A stretch of 64,000 nt of DNA from UMGS1649 sp045652705 (GCA_045652705.1 JAZRUV010000008.1:62001-126000); one strand, 5' to 3'; shown: positions 1-8,274, counted from the stretch's first letter. A program made the numbers and translations. The notes: generated from the sequence alone by a model not told the origin.

Positions 1-12
1 GGAGTATAAGAC

Positions 13-405
13 ATGGCACCAGCAAAGAAAAAAACAACTAAAAGAAAAGTTAAGAAGAACGTTGCAAGTGGTGTTGCACACATCCATTCATCATTCAACA
101 ATACTATCGTTAGCATGACTGATGAACAAGGTAACTTATTATCTTGGTCAAGTGCAGGTTCGCTTGGATTTAAAGGTTCTAGAAAAAATACTCCATTTGC
201 AGCAAGTGAAGCAGCAACAGTTGCAGCTACTGCAGCAAAAGAACATGGTTTAAGAAAAGTATCAGTAAATATTAAGGGGCCTGGAGCTGGACGTGAAGCA
301 GCAATTCGTGCGCTTCAAACAGCAGGATTGGAAATAGATACAATTAAAGACGTAACTCCAATACCTCACAATGGTTGCAGACCACCTAAGAGAAGAAGAG
401 TTTAG
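13..405 (+). CDS. rpsK: 30S ribosomal protein S11
   Basis: Component of the small-subunit platform that contacts 16S rRNA and lines the mRNA exit region. The 130-residue length is normal for the family. It shows the S11 blocks HIHSSFNNTIVSMTD near the N-terminus, KGPGAGREAAIRAL in the middle and the basic tail NGCRPPKRRRV. The site GGAG at 1-4 precedes the ATG with normal spacing, so the gene is complete although the window starts just upstream. It is followed 15 bp later by rpsD, the usual Firmicutes order within the alpha operon. Confidence 0.98.
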   Translation: MAPAKKKTTKRKVKKNVASGVAHIHSSFNNTIVSMTDEQGNLLSWSSAGSLGFKGSRKNTPFAASEAATVAATAAKEHGLRKVSVNIKGPGAGREAAIRALQTAGLEIDTIKDVTPIPHNGCRPPKRRRV

Positions 406-420
406 TGGGGGTGAAGAAAA

Positions 421-1050
421 GTGGCAAGATATACAGGAGCAAGTTGTAAGAGATGCAGACGCGAAGGACAAAAATTGTTCTTAAAAGGAGCAAGATGTAA
501 CACAGGTAAATGTGCTATAGAAAGAAGAAATTATGCACCAGGACAACACGGAAAAAACAAAGTGAAATTATCTGAATATGGTTTACAACTTCGTGCTAAA
601 CAAAAAGCTAAAGTTTACTATGGAGTAAGTGAATCACAATTCGTTAAATATTATGAAGAAGCATTTAGAAGAGAAGGAGTTACTTCAGACATTCTATTTG
701 GATTACTTGAAACAAGACTAGATAACGTATGCTACAGAATGGGTATAGGAACATCTAGACGTGAAAGCCGTCAATTAGTTGGATATGAAATGATTACTGT
801 AAATGGTAAAAAAGTAAATATCCCATCTTACCAAGTTAGAGTTGGTGATGTTATAGCTATAAGAGCAGACAAAAAAGATAATAGTACAATGAAAATTATG
901 GCTGAAAATGTTAAAGCTAAAAATATAGTTCCATGGTTAGAAATGGACAAAGAAAAATTAGAAGCTAAAGTATTAAGAATACCAGCAAGAGCTGACGTAG
1001 ATCTTGAAGTAGCTGAGAACCTAATTATTGAGTTATACTCTAAGAACTAG
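421..1050 (+). CDS. rpsD: 30S ribosomal protein S4
   Basis: Primary 16S rRNA-binding protein and small-subunit assembly initiator; in many bacteria S4 also represses its own operon. The GTG start is supported by GGGGGTG at 405-411. The N-terminal CxxC with further Cys residues (CKRCRREGQ, CNTGKC) is the zinc-binding S4 type, and the S4 RNA-binding domain (around residues 97-160, ETRLDNVCYRMG then RQLVGYEMITVNGKKVNIPS) is clear. At 209 residues it is full length. It lies between rpsK and rpoA. Confidence 0.98.
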   Translation: MARYTGASCKRCRREGQKLFLKGARCNTGKCAIERRNYAPGQHGKNKVKLSEYGLQLRAKQKAKVYYGVSESQFVKYYEEAFRREGVTSDILFGLLETRLDNVCYRMGIGTSRRESRQLVGYEMITVNGKKVNIPSYQVRVGDVIAIRADKKDNSTMKIMAENVKAKNIVPWLEMDKEKLEAKVLRIPARADVDLEVAENLIIELYSKN

Positions 1051-1123
1051 TAAATAGATAAATTTTTAAAACTAACAAAATTATGTGTACGTGTAATCAG
1101 AGCGTACAGATAGGAGGATTAAT

Positions 1124-2083
1124 ATGTTAGAAATGAAAAGACCAGAGATAAATTGTGTTGAAATAGATGTAGACACATATTATGCTAAGTTCGTTGTAGA
1201 ACCACTTGAAAGGGGATTTGGAATTACCTTAGGTAATTCACTAAGAAGAATACTTCTTTCATCACTTCCAGGATATGCAATAAATACTTTGAAAATAGAC
1301 AAAGTAGCACATGAATTTTCAACAATTCCAGGTGTATCTGAAGATGTTACAAATATAATTCTTAATTTAAAAGAAGTATGTTTAAAAGCTCTAAATCCTG
1401 AAGATACTGATGTTAAAACATTAAAAATATCTAAAAAAGGAGCTGGCGAAGTAACAGCAGCAGATATAGTTACTGATGGAACACTTGAAGTTATAAACCC
1501 AGATTTACATATAGCATACCTTGATGATGATGGCGAACTTGAAGTAGAGATGACTGCAATAAAAGGTAGAGGATATATTTCTGGAGACAAAAATAGAGAT
1601 GAAAACGGTGGAGCAATAAACACTTTACCAATAGATTCTTTATTTACTCCAGTTAGAAAAGCAAACTTCATAGTAGATAAAACAAGAGTTGGTCAAGAAA
1701 TAGATTTCGATAAACTTACACTTGAAATTTGGACTAATGGAGTTATAGAGCCATATGAAGCATTATCTATGGCTGCAAGAATACTAAATGAACATTTAGA
1801 GTTGTTTATAGACTTATCTGACATTGCTAAAAACATGTCAATAATGTCTCAAAAAGAATTATCTGAAAAAGATAAAATGCTTGAAACTCCAATTGAAGAT
1901 TTAGAATTCTCAGTAAGATCATACAACTGCTTAAAGAGAGCAGGAATACATACTGTTGCAGATATATTATCTAGAACAGAACATGATATGATGAAGGTTA
2001 GAAACCTTGGTAAGAAATCTTTAGATGAAGTAGTAGCAAAAGTTGCTTCTCTAGGATTATCTTTCAAAAAACCAGAAGAATAA
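1124..2083 (+). CDS. rpoA: DNA-directed RNA polymerase subunit alpha
   Basis: Scaffold subunit that dimerises to nucleate RNA polymerase assembly. The N-terminal domain includes EPLERGFGITLGNSLRRILL (about residues 27-46) and the C-terminal domain (about 250-319) includes the LKRAGIHTVADIL and RNLGKKSLDEV helices that bind UP-elements and activators. Its 319 residues match the family length. A strong AGGAGG at 1113-1118 fixes the start. Its position between rpsD and rplQ is universal in Firmicutes. Confidence 0.98.
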   Translation: MLEMKRPEINCVEIDVDTYYAKFVVEPLERGFGITLGNSLRRILLSSLPGYAINTLKIDKVAHEFSTIPGVSEDVTNIILNLKEVCLKALNPEDTDVKTLKISKKGAGEVTAADIVTDGTLEVINPDLHIAYLDDDGELEVEMTAIKGRGYISGDKNRDENGGAINTLPIDSLFTPVRKANFIVDKTRVGQEIDFDKLTLEIWTNGVIEPYEALSMAARILNEHLELFIDLSDIAKNMSIMSQKELSEKDKMLETPIEDLEFSVRSYNCLKRAGIHTVADILSRTEHDMMKVRNLGKKSLDEVVAKVASLGLSFKKPEE

Positions 2084-2101
2084 TAGTAGGAGGAAAATAA
2101 A

Positions 2102-2626
2102 ATGCCAGGAACAAATAGACTATCAAGAACAAAAGGAGCTAGGGATGCACTATTAAAAGGGCTAGTTACACAACTAATACAAAATGGTAAAGTTGAAACT
2201 ACTCTTGCTAAAGCTAAGGAAGTTAAACCATTAGCAGATAGCATAATTAGTCTTGCAATTAAAGAGGCACCTAATTTTGAATCAAAGGAAAAAACAGTAT
2301 CTAGAGCAAAATTAGATAAAAACGGTAAAAAAGTTAAAGTAGAAAAAACTTCTAAAAACGGTAAAAAATATCAAGTAGTAGATAGAGAAATCGTAAAAGC
2401 CACTGTTAAAGTAGACAAACCATCTAAACTAGCTGCTAGAAGAAAAATGTTTAAATTAATAAACAAAATCCACGATTCAAAAGGAAATACTATAGATTTA
2501 ACAGACAAATTGTTTGATGAAATCGCTCCTAAATACGAAGCAGGTAAAGGTGGTTATACAAGAATCACTAAACTTGTTGCTAGACGTGGCGATGCAGCTG
2601 AAATGGCTATAATCGAATTAATATAA
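2102..2626 (+). CDS. rplQ: 50S ribosomal protein L17, with a lysine-rich internal insertion
   Basis: L17 sits near the peptide exit tunnel of the large subunit. The N-terminal part (RLSRTKGARDALLKGLVTQL) and the C-terminal signature (GGYTRITKLVARRGDAAEMA) are conventional. At 174 residues the protein is about 50 longer than the roughly 113-127 residues usual for bacterial L17. The extra segment, about residues 58-105, is rich in lysine and carries a near repeat (KNGKKVKVEKTSKNGKKYQ). The SD AGGAGG at 2089-2094 supports the start. It ends the operon, with a hairpin terminator downstream. Confidence 0.96.
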   Translation: MPGTNRLSRTKGARDALLKGLVTQLIQNGKVETTLAKAKEVKPLADSIISLAIKEAPNFESKEKTVSRAKLDKNGKKVKVEKTSKNGKKYQVVDREIVKATVKVDKPSKLAARRKMFKLINKIHDSKGNTIDLTDKLFDEIAPKYEAGKGGYTRITKLVARRGDAAEMAIIELI

Positions 2627-2641
2627 TAAGTACACAGAGAC

Positions 2642-2668
2642 GGGTTACATTATGTAGCCTGTTTTTCT
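2642..2668 (+). terminator. Intrinsic terminator of the ribosomal/alpha operon
   Basis: A short hairpin (GGTTACA with TGTAGCC, one G-U pair) is followed by GTTTTTCTT, 16 bp after the rplQ stop. It is compact but followed by a U-run. Confidence 0.65.
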
Positions 2669-2696
2669 TGCAATTGCAGGATATCTGTGATATAAT
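2668..2696 (+). promoter_or_regulatory. Sigma-A promoter for the first of the tandem membrane genes
   Basis: TTGCAA at 2668-2673 and TATAAT at 2691-2696 are separated by 17 bp. The TGA just before the -10 makes it an extended -10 (TGATATAAT). It lies directly after the rplQ terminator. Confidence 0.7.
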
Positions 2697-2743
2697 ACGG
2701 AAGAAATAAACTAAACCTAAAAATAATTATTGGAGGGAAATGT

Positions 2744-3223
2744 ATGATTGTTCTAATTCTTGGTTGTGTGCCCTTGCTGTTGGCATTTAGTTGGCATTGG
2801 ATAGCGGGAGTTGTAGTAAGCGCAATATGTCTTTTGTTGCTTTTGCTTCCTATAGAAGGTTTTGAAGAAACAGAAAAAGACGACATTGAACTTATAAGAT
2901 TAAAGAGAGGCAAAAATGATCACACCTATTATATTGAGATAATTGGTAAAAACAAGGTTATCTTCGCTTATGATAATAGCGATATGTATGATTTAAATGG
3001 CGGAGCCTATGAAGAAGATTTTAGAAAAGGTAAGATTAAAGTATATGAATCAAGCGAGTGTGAAGAACCTATTTTAAGAAGCTATACAACTAGACCTTCA
3101 AGAGAGTTCTTTACATTTGCACCGTTTTCTACCAAAAGAGAGTATGTTTTTTATGTGCCTGAAGGAACAGTTATTAATTATCAATACAAACGTTTTGAAA
3201 CAAATCATGAAGAGGTAGTATGA
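2744..3223 (+). CDS. Membrane-anchored protein of unknown function (paralogue A)
   Basis: I do not recognise a named family. The first 40 residues form two close hydrophobic segments (IVLILGCVPLLLAFSWHW, then VVVSAICLLLLLLPI). They are followed by a roughly 110-residue hydrophilic domain with the motif FAYDNSDMYDLNGGAYEE and a C-terminal segment EYVFYVPEGT. The same plan and motif occur in the next gene, so the pair arose by duplication. SD GGAGGG at 2732-2737. The soluble domain probably lies outside the membrane, which is inference only. Confidence 0.8.
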   Translation: MIVLILGCVPLLLAFSWHWIAGVVVSAICLLLLLLPIEGFEETEKDDIELIRLKRGKNDHTYYIEIIGKNKVIFAYDNSDMYDLNGGAYEEDFRKGKIKVYESSECEEPILRSYTTRPSREFFTFAPFSTKREYVFYVPEGTVINYQYKRFETNHEEVV

Positions 3224-3264
3224 ACTATTTTAAAATGCATAACAAGTATTAGGAGGAATGATTT

Positions 3265-3744
3265 GTGATTACTATACTAATAGGAATTATTTTAATTGTT
3301 TATCTAATAAAGAATGCTCATAAATTAGATGAAGTACTAATTGCTTTGGGGTGTGTTGTCTCAATAGTAATTATAATTTGCGGTATCCTTGTTCCTATGG
3401 CTGGATATACCGAACCTATGGTAGAGACTATAGAGCTTATGCCACTTAGATTAGAGCAAGCAACAGATAAAGTATATTACATTAAGGAAAAGGATAACTA
3501 TTACTATTATGCCTATGATAATAGTGAAGAGTATGGTTTGGCAGGAGGAGCATATGAGGAAAGCAGTGTATATAAAGGGTCGACTGTAAAATTGTACGAA
3601 TCGGAAGAGTGTGTTACACCTCTGCTGAAAGTGTTCAAGACCAAATCTAAAGTTTCTTGGTATACGTTTGCAGGTATGTGGGAAGAGGAAGAATATGTAT
3701 TTTATATTCCTTTAGCCACAAAACATGTAGTCGAAGAAGAGTAG
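3265..3744 (+). CDS. Membrane-anchored protein of unknown function (paralogue B)
   Basis: Tandem paralogue of the preceding gene, also 159 residues. Two N-terminal hydrophobic helices (ITILIGIILIVYLI and a second around residues 27-48) precede a soluble domain with YAYDNSEEYGLAGGAYEES and EEYVFYIPLAT, aligning with FAYDNS..GGAYEE and EYVFYVP in paralogue A. The start is GTG at 3265 with AGGAGG at 3251-3256. A strong terminator overlaps the stop codon. Function unknown. Confidence 0.8.
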   Translation: MITILIGIILIVYLIKNAHKLDEVLIALGCVVSIVIIICGILVPMAGYTEPMVETIELMPLRLEQATDKVYYIKEKDNYYYYAYDNSEEYGLAGGAYEESSVYKGSTVKLYESEECVTPLLKVFKTKSKVSWYTFAGMWEEEEYVFYIPLATKHVVEEE

Positions 3745-3775
3745 ATGTGTGCTAAATATAGCACACATCTATTTT
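3743..3775 (+). terminator. Intrinsic terminator after the tandem membrane genes
   Basis: AGATGTGTGC at 3743-3752 pairs perfectly with GCACACATCT at 3761-3770, followed by ATTTTTAT. The stem begins inside the stop codon of the preceding gene. Confidence 0.9.
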
Positions 3776-3809
3776 TATGTATTTAACCTTCACAAATGTT
3801 TACATAAAT

Positions 3810-3838
3810 TTGACATCTGCACAAAAATATGGTATAAT
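3810..3838 (+). promoter_or_regulatory. Strong consensus sigma-A promoter in front of a noncoding transcript
   Basis: A perfect TTGACA (3810-3815) and perfect TATAAT (3833-3838) with exactly 17 bp between predict a start near 3845. No open reading frame with a ribosome site follows before the terminator at 4217, so the promoter serves an RNA. Confidence 0.85.
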
Positions 3839-3844
3839 TTAAAT

Positions 3845-4225
3845 GTGCAAAACATTGAATAAGTAATAACTATTACAAAAAGATATAGTCAGATAGTCTA
3901 AATGACTAATGTTATATAAATGCCAAATTGAAAAATAGAGTGTTTCATCGAAAGATATAATATATACGTTAGTATTGATGTACTAAATAAGCATAATATA
4001 TCATATCCAAGTAAGGATAAACGTAGCTGGTTTTACACAGTTTATGCTAGTTTAAACTGGCACCGCATCCTAGATAGTTAAGCTATCTGGATTGGCGTTG
4101 TAGATGTGATCAGAGGCTCGTCTACACAGCTATAGTAATATATCCGAAACAACTCGCGTAAGCATATGAAATCAATAATAAATATAAAAATACAACCTTT
4201 GACTCTAAGGTTGTATTATTTTATT
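3845..4225 (+). ncRNA. Structured noncoding RNA of about 370 nt, family unassigned
   Basis: The 460-bp gap between the tandem membrane genes and the convergent tmcAL gene holds a perfect promoter, no credible coding frame and a terminator. Visible helices: GCTGG at 4026-4030 with ACTGGC at 4056-4061; ATCC-AGATAG at 4067-4077 with CTATCT-GGAT at 4083-4092; TGTAGA at 4099-4104 with TCTACA at 4121-4126; and a long-range pairing of GATATAATATAT near 3955 with the ATAATATATCATATC segment near 3994-4009. I found none of the hallmark sequences of tmRNA (TPsiC arm, CCA), RNase P RNA or SRP RNA. Large clostridial RNAs such as the raiA motif are a possible match, but I cannot verify it. Confidence 0.6.
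4189..4225. terminator. Bidirectional intrinsic terminator between the ncRNA and tmcAL
   Basis: AATACAACCTT (4189-4199) and AAGGTTGTATT (4207-4217) form an 11-bp perfect stem. A T-rich tract follows on the + strand (ATTTTATTT) and T-runs follow on the - strand, so it can end both converging transcripts. It overlaps the 3' end of tmcAL. Confidence 0.9.
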
Positions 4226-5407
4226 TGTATAATCTAAATTACTTTCATTAAATAAATTATGTGCAAGTATATCTAGTTTAAGACTTTCAGAGATGTTTTT
4301 GTCTAAGCTCTCAATAAGGTCGTCGGTTATTTTAGATATAATAGTATTGCAAGCTTTTTTAGATATTTCGGACAGAAGATTTGAAGAGCCTCTTTTTACT
4401 TTTAATATTCTTGCGTAGTTAACATTTTTTAGATTGATCATTTTTTCCTTTGTAATTCCCAAAAGAATGTATACACAAATCCTTTTTATTTTGCTTAATG
4501 TATAACGTTTGCTTTTTATACTGAAAATATATTCGTTATAACTTTGGCAATTTAAAGCTTGTTTGTATAGTTTGTTTTCTAAACCTTCCGTGACCTCATA
4601 AATATCTTTAAGGCCAAAAGTATTTAATCTAATTATTTCATACTTTAAAATATCCCATAGATTTTCTGTTGTATTATAGTCATTATTAGATAGATAATTA
4701 AGAGTGTTGTTTGGAACAACATTACCTATTTTTTTAAATTTATAATCATTAGACATGTTAGTATCTGAAAGGACATTTCTAATGCTTGTAGAACTTGCAA
4801 ATTCGCTAGCATTTGAAATTTTTGTATCTAAATGGCTAGAGGCTTGCCTGTGAACTAAAACTGGCTCAATTTGGCTCTTAAGAGAAGTTAAAGCCTTCAA
4901 ATATTCTATGGCTAAAATGTTGTTAGGAAGCATTAAATCTGCCGGAACATCTCCTAAAAACTTATATAGAGAACTTGTATATGCATCCCCACTATTAATT
5001 CCTTGTTTTGTATATTTTTTAATATTTTGTATTATTTCATCTTTGTTATTAAGATAAACATTTGCAACTTTTTTTAGTAAATTTATATCTTGAGTTTCAG
5101 ACCCAAATACTAGATGAGTAACAACTCCCAAACTATTTAAAATATTTACTGCACCAAATGCAAAGTTTTCTGCACTTGAGGTTGCATATACAATTGGTAA
5201 TTCTATAACCATATCTGCGCCGTTTTCTATTGCAATAGTAGCTCTATCAAATTTATTAATGCAAGCAATATTTCCTTGTTCTGTAAAACTACCAGACATT
5301 ATTACTATAACATAATCTGCATTTGTAAGTTCGCGAGCACGCTTAATGTTATATATATGTCCGTTATGCATTGGGTTATATTCTGCAATTATACCAACAA
5401 CATTCAT
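4205..5407 (-). CDS. tmcAL: tRNA(Met) cytidine acetate ligase (YlbM family)
   Basis: TmcAL uses ATP and acetate to make N4-acetylcytidine at the wobble position of elongator tRNA-Met. The N-terminus VVGIIAEYNPMHNGHIYNI carries the nucleotidyltransferase HxGH motif, followed by YVIVIMSGSFTEQGNIA, which is characteristic of the family. The 400-residue length is normal. The start is supported by GGAG on the minus strand at 5413-5416. It is transcribed divergently from the RNase H fusion gene across a 77-bp gap. Confidence 0.93.
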   Translation of the reverse strand: MNVVGIIAEYNPMHNGHIYNIKRARELTNADYVIVIMSGSFTEQGNIACINKFDRATIAIENGADMVIELPIVYATSSAENFAFGAVNILNSLGVVTHLVFGSETQDINLLKKVANVYLNNKDEIIQNIKKYTKQGINSGDAYTSSLYKFLGDVPADLMLPNNILAIEYLKALTSLKSQIEPVLVHRQASSHLDTKISNASEFASSTSIRNVLSDTNMSNDYKFKKIGNVVPNNTLNYLSNNDYNTTENLWDILKYEIIRLNTFGLKDIYEVTEGLENKLYKQALNCQSYNEYIFSIKSKRYTLSKIKRICVYILLGITKEKMINLKNVNYARILKVKRGSSNLLSEISKKACNTIISKITDDLIESLDKNISESLKLDILAHNLFNESNLDYTNKIIQP

Positions 5408-5484
5408 ACTTTACTCCTTTACAATTTTTTTTACTTATTATATAATACCATAAAATACGGTGTTTAGCAATAAAGGAGAATATT

Positions 5485-6540
5485 ATGGAAAAGACAAAAG
5501 TAACAATTTATACAGATGGAGCTTGTAGTGGTAATCCTGGCCCTGGTGGCTATGCAGCAATAATAATGGCAGATGGAAATAAAAAAGAAATATATGGAGC
5601 TGAGAAAGACACTACAAATAACAAAATGGAGTTAATGGCCGCAATAGAAGGATTAAAAGCTTTGAAGAGACCTTGTGAGGTAACACTTTATTCAGATAGT
5701 GCTTATCTTGTAAATGCATATAACAACGGTTGGATATATGGTTGGAAGAAAAATGGTTGGAAGACTTCTAGTAAAGAACCAGTAAAAAATATAGACTTAT
5801 GGCAGGAAATAGAAGCGTTAAGGCAAATTCATACAATTACATTTGTAAAAGTAAAAGGCCATGCAGATAACGAATATAACAATAGATGCGATGAATTAGC
5901 GGTAGCAGCAATACAAAAACTTCAAAATGGTGAGTTGGATACAAATTCAAATATCAATGAGCAAGAACAAACTAATATTCAAAGAGTGTTTGGAGGTTTA
6001 CCAACATTTGAGACAGAAAGATTAAAAATACGTCTATTTAATGAAAATGATGTAGATGATTTATATGAATATTGTTCGGATGATGAAGTAACAAAATATT
6101 TAATATTTCCAACATATAGGTCGAGACAAGATGCTATAGATAGAATAAATTATTGTAAAGAAGGATATGAAAGACTTGAAGCGCCAATACTTTGGGCTAT
6201 TGAATATAAAGAGGACGAAAAACTTATTGGCGGTATAGATTTCGTAAAATGGGATGAAGCAAATAATAAAGCGGAGATAGGGTATTTACTTAGTAGAAAG
6301 TATTGGAATAAAGGAATTATGACGGAAGCTTTAGCTGCTATTATAGAATTTGGCTTTGAAAAAATGGGACTTAACAGAATTGAAATTTGTTGCGATGAAA
6401 GAAATATTGGTTCTGCCAGAGTAATGGAAAAGAATGGGTTGAAGTATGAAGGGACACTAAGACAAGAGAGATTTCAAAAAGGTGAATACGTAAATGTAAA
6501 ATACTATTCTATTCTTAAAGACGAGTATAAAAACAGATAA
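5485..6540 (+). CDS. Fusion of RNase HI and a RimJ/RimL-type GNAT acetyltransferase
   Basis: Residues 1-150 are a complete RNase HI with the four acidic catalytic residues in context: D11 (YTDGACSGNPGPGGYA), E49 (NNKMELMAA), D71 (YSDSAYL) and the Asp of NRCDELAVAA after KGHADNEYN. This domain cleaves RNA in RNA-DNA hybrids. Residues about 172-345 are a GNAT domain starting PTFETERLKIRLF, with EIGYLLSRKYWNKGIMTEAL at the acetyl-CoA site and NIGSARVMEKNGL near the end. A polar Gln/Asn-rich linker joins them, and the frame is continuous, so this is a true fusion. SD AAGGAG precedes the ATG. The acetylation substrate is unknown. Confidence 0.92.
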   Translation: MEKTKVTIYTDGACSGNPGPGGYAAIIMADGNKKEIYGAEKDTTNNKMELMAAIEGLKALKRPCEVTLYSDSAYLVNAYNNGWIYGWKKNGWKTSSKEPVKNIDLWQEIEALRQIHTITFVKVKGHADNEYNNRCDELAVAAIQKLQNGELDTNSNINEQEQTNIQRVFGGLPTFETERLKIRLFNENDVDDLYEYCSDDEVTKYLIFPTYRSRQDAIDRINYCKEGYERLEAPILWAIEYKEDEKLIGGIDFVKWDEANNKAEIGYLLSRKYWNKGIMTEALAAIIEFGFEKMGLNRIEICCDERNIGSARVMEKNGLKYEGTLRQERFQKGEYVNVKYYSILKDEYKNR

Positions 6541-6586
6541 AACATAAATTGCTTAGAATGTACATAATATGTTCTAGGTGATTTTT

Positions 6587-7195
6587 ATGCTAAAGAAGTG
6601 GATTAAAGAGTATATTACTATAAATAAAAGGGATATATTGATAGTAGTAGGATTACTTCTTTTGGGGGTTGTCATAGGAATAGGAGTATATGTATTTTCT
6701 TCTGAAGAAGTAAAGCAAATAGTAATAACAAGTGTTAGACAAGTTTTAGATATTTCTAAAAAGGATACGTATGTAAAAACAAATATAATTAAAAATGGAA
6801 TAAAAACAAATTTAATAACAATATGTTTATTAGCTACACTTTCAGTAATGCTTTTTGGGAAATATGTAATATACTGTTTAACGATTTTAAAGGGTGCTGC
6901 GATAGCTGTATATACTCTGGTCATATTCAATATTTTTGGGGCATTATGGGGTATAGTTGTTACACTTCTTTTAGTAATACTCATAAACATATTATATATA
7001 CCGGCCTTTATATATCTAGTAATAAGTTTTTTGGAACTAAACTTTAATATATTTAAGGTAAAGTTAAATGCAAATGGATATGGAGTATATAAATTATTGT
7101 TAGCCATTTTTATTTGCTCAATATTAATGTTTTCGAGTGTAATAGTAGAACAAATTGCCGGTAATGTGGTGCTAAATATATATAGTAAAATGTGA
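6587..7195 (+). CDS. spoIIM: Stage II sporulation protein M-like membrane protein
   Basis: SpoIIM belongs to the DMP (SpoIID-M-P) complex that drives peptidoglycan remodelling during engulfment. The protein is about 200 residues with four to five hydrophobic segments (for example ILIVVGLLLLGVVIGIGVYVF and AIFICSILMFSSVIVEQ) and an N-terminal cytoplasmic stretch, matching the family plan. A GTG nine bases upstream (6578) is in frame, but AGGTG at 6576-6580 is better spaced for the ATG at 6587. It lies upstream of xerD, an arrangement often seen in spore formers. Confidence 0.8.
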   Translation: MLKKWIKEYITINKRDILIVVGLLLLGVVIGIGVYVFSSEEVKQIVITSVRQVLDISKKDTYVKTNIIKNGIKTNLITICLLATLSVMLFGKYVIYCLTILKGAAIAVYTLVIFNIFGALWGIVVTLLLVILINILYIPAFIYLVISFLELNFNIFKVKLNANGYGVYKLLLAIFICSILMFSSVIVEQIAGNVVLNIYSKM

Positions 7196-7210
7196 CTTGA
7201 TAATTAAATA

Positions 7211-7249
7211 AAAACATATTATATTATTTTTAAGTATGTGTTTTATACC
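7211..7249 (+). terminator. Intrinsic terminator after spoIIM
   Basis: AAAACATA at 7211-7218 can pair with TATGTGTTTT at 7235-7244 (one G-U pair). The T-run is within the 3' arm, so the call is moderate. Confidence 0.5.
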
Positions 7250-7306
7250 TTTCTTTCTCTCGGTAATAAAAATGCATAATGATTACATAAAAAAATGAAA
7301 AAAGAC

Positions 7307-7335
7307 TTGCAAATCTGTTAAAAGTAGTGTAAAAT
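7307..7335 (+). promoter_or_regulatory. Promoter for the xerD-type recombinase
   Basis: TTGCAA at 7307-7312 and TAAAAT at 7330-7335 with a 17-bp spacer, about 45 bp upstream of the start codon. Confidence 0.6.
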
Positions 7336-7381
7336 AGTAGCAGTTAAAAAATTATGTAATACACATTTACGGGGGTATGAG

Positions 7382-8260
7382 ATGGAACTTATTATTCAAG
7401 ACTTTATAGATTACTTAGAAAGCAAACAAGTATCTAAAAACACACTTTTGTCGTATAAGAGAGATATCAATCAATTATACGCATATTTAGAACAAATAGG
7501 CAAAAAAATGTTTGAAGCAACTGAGGAAGACTTAACAGCATATATTGCATATATGCAAACATTAGAAAAATCTAATGCAACAATTTCTAGAAATATAGCT
7601 TCTATGAAAGCTTTTTATAGATATTTGTTAAAACTAAAATTAGTAGAAAAGAACATCGCAGAAAAATTAACTTCTCCAAAAGTTGAGAAGAAAGAATTAT
7701 CTATACTTTCAGTTACTGAGGTTGAAAACTTATTAGAACAACCTAGTACTAGTGACCTTAAAGGGCAAAGAGATAAAGCTATGCTTGAAGTGTTATATGC
7801 TACAGGTATTAGAGTTACAGAATTAATATCTCTTAACTTAAGTGACGTTAATTTAAATGCAGGTCATATTAAAGTCAAGAAGAAAAATAAGGAAAGAATA
7901 ATACCACTTGGAAATACAACTTTAAGATATTTAAAAGAATATGTTGAAAATGTAAGACCGCTATTAATAAAAACAGAGGAAGAACCATCTCTATTTATTA
8001 ATGCGAATGGTCAAAAAATGACTAGACAAGGATTTTGGAAAATACTTAAACAATATAAAGAGCAAGCTAAAATAGATAAAGAGCTTACTCCACACACCAT
8101 AAGGCATTCATTTGCTGTGCACATGTTACAAAATGGTGCTGAAATAAAAACAGTACAAGAATTACTTGGACATACTGACGTAGCATCAACATTAATGTAT
8201 ACACATGTTGCAGATATGAAATTAAGGGATGAGTATTTAAAAGCTCATCCAAGAGTGTGA
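7382..8260 (+). CDS. xerD: Site-specific tyrosine recombinase XerD/XerC family
   Basis: Resolves chromosome dimers at dif with FtsK. It has an N-terminal core-binding domain (about residues 1-95) and a C-terminal catalytic domain with R144 (ATGIRVTELISL), K near 167-170, H238 and R241 (HTIRHSFAVHML), H264 (LLGHTDV) and the nucleophile Y273 (LMYTHVA). The 292-residue length and full catalytic set fit a housekeeping Xer rather than a phage integrase. No attachment repeats or phage genes are nearby. Whether it is XerC or XerD is not certain. Confidence 0.88.
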   Translation: MELIIQDFIDYLESKQVSKNTLLSYKRDINQLYAYLEQIGKKMFEATEEDLTAYIAYMQTLEKSNATISRNIASMKAFYRYLLKLKLVEKNIAEKLTSPKVEKKELSILSVTEVENLLEQPSTSDLKGQRDKAMLEVLYATGIRVTELISLNLSDVNLNAGHIKVKKKNKERIIPLGNTTLRYLKEYVENVRPLLIKTEEEPSLFINANGQKMTRQGFWKILKQYKEQAKIDKELTPHTIRHSFAVHMLQNGAEIKTVQELLGHTDVASTLMYTHVADMKLRDEYLKAHPRV

Positions 8261-8274
8261 TAAATGAAATTTAG

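Noticed and set aside
3870..3905. Resemblance of AAGATATAGTC and GTCTAAATG to group I intron core sequences
   Set aside because: The two segments occur in the reverse of the intron order and no other intron core element is present.
7382..8260. Integrase of a mobile element
   Set aside because: Length, full motif set and context (spoIIM upstream, truA downstream) fit the housekeeping Xer recombinase. No att repeats, excisionase or cargo genes are present.
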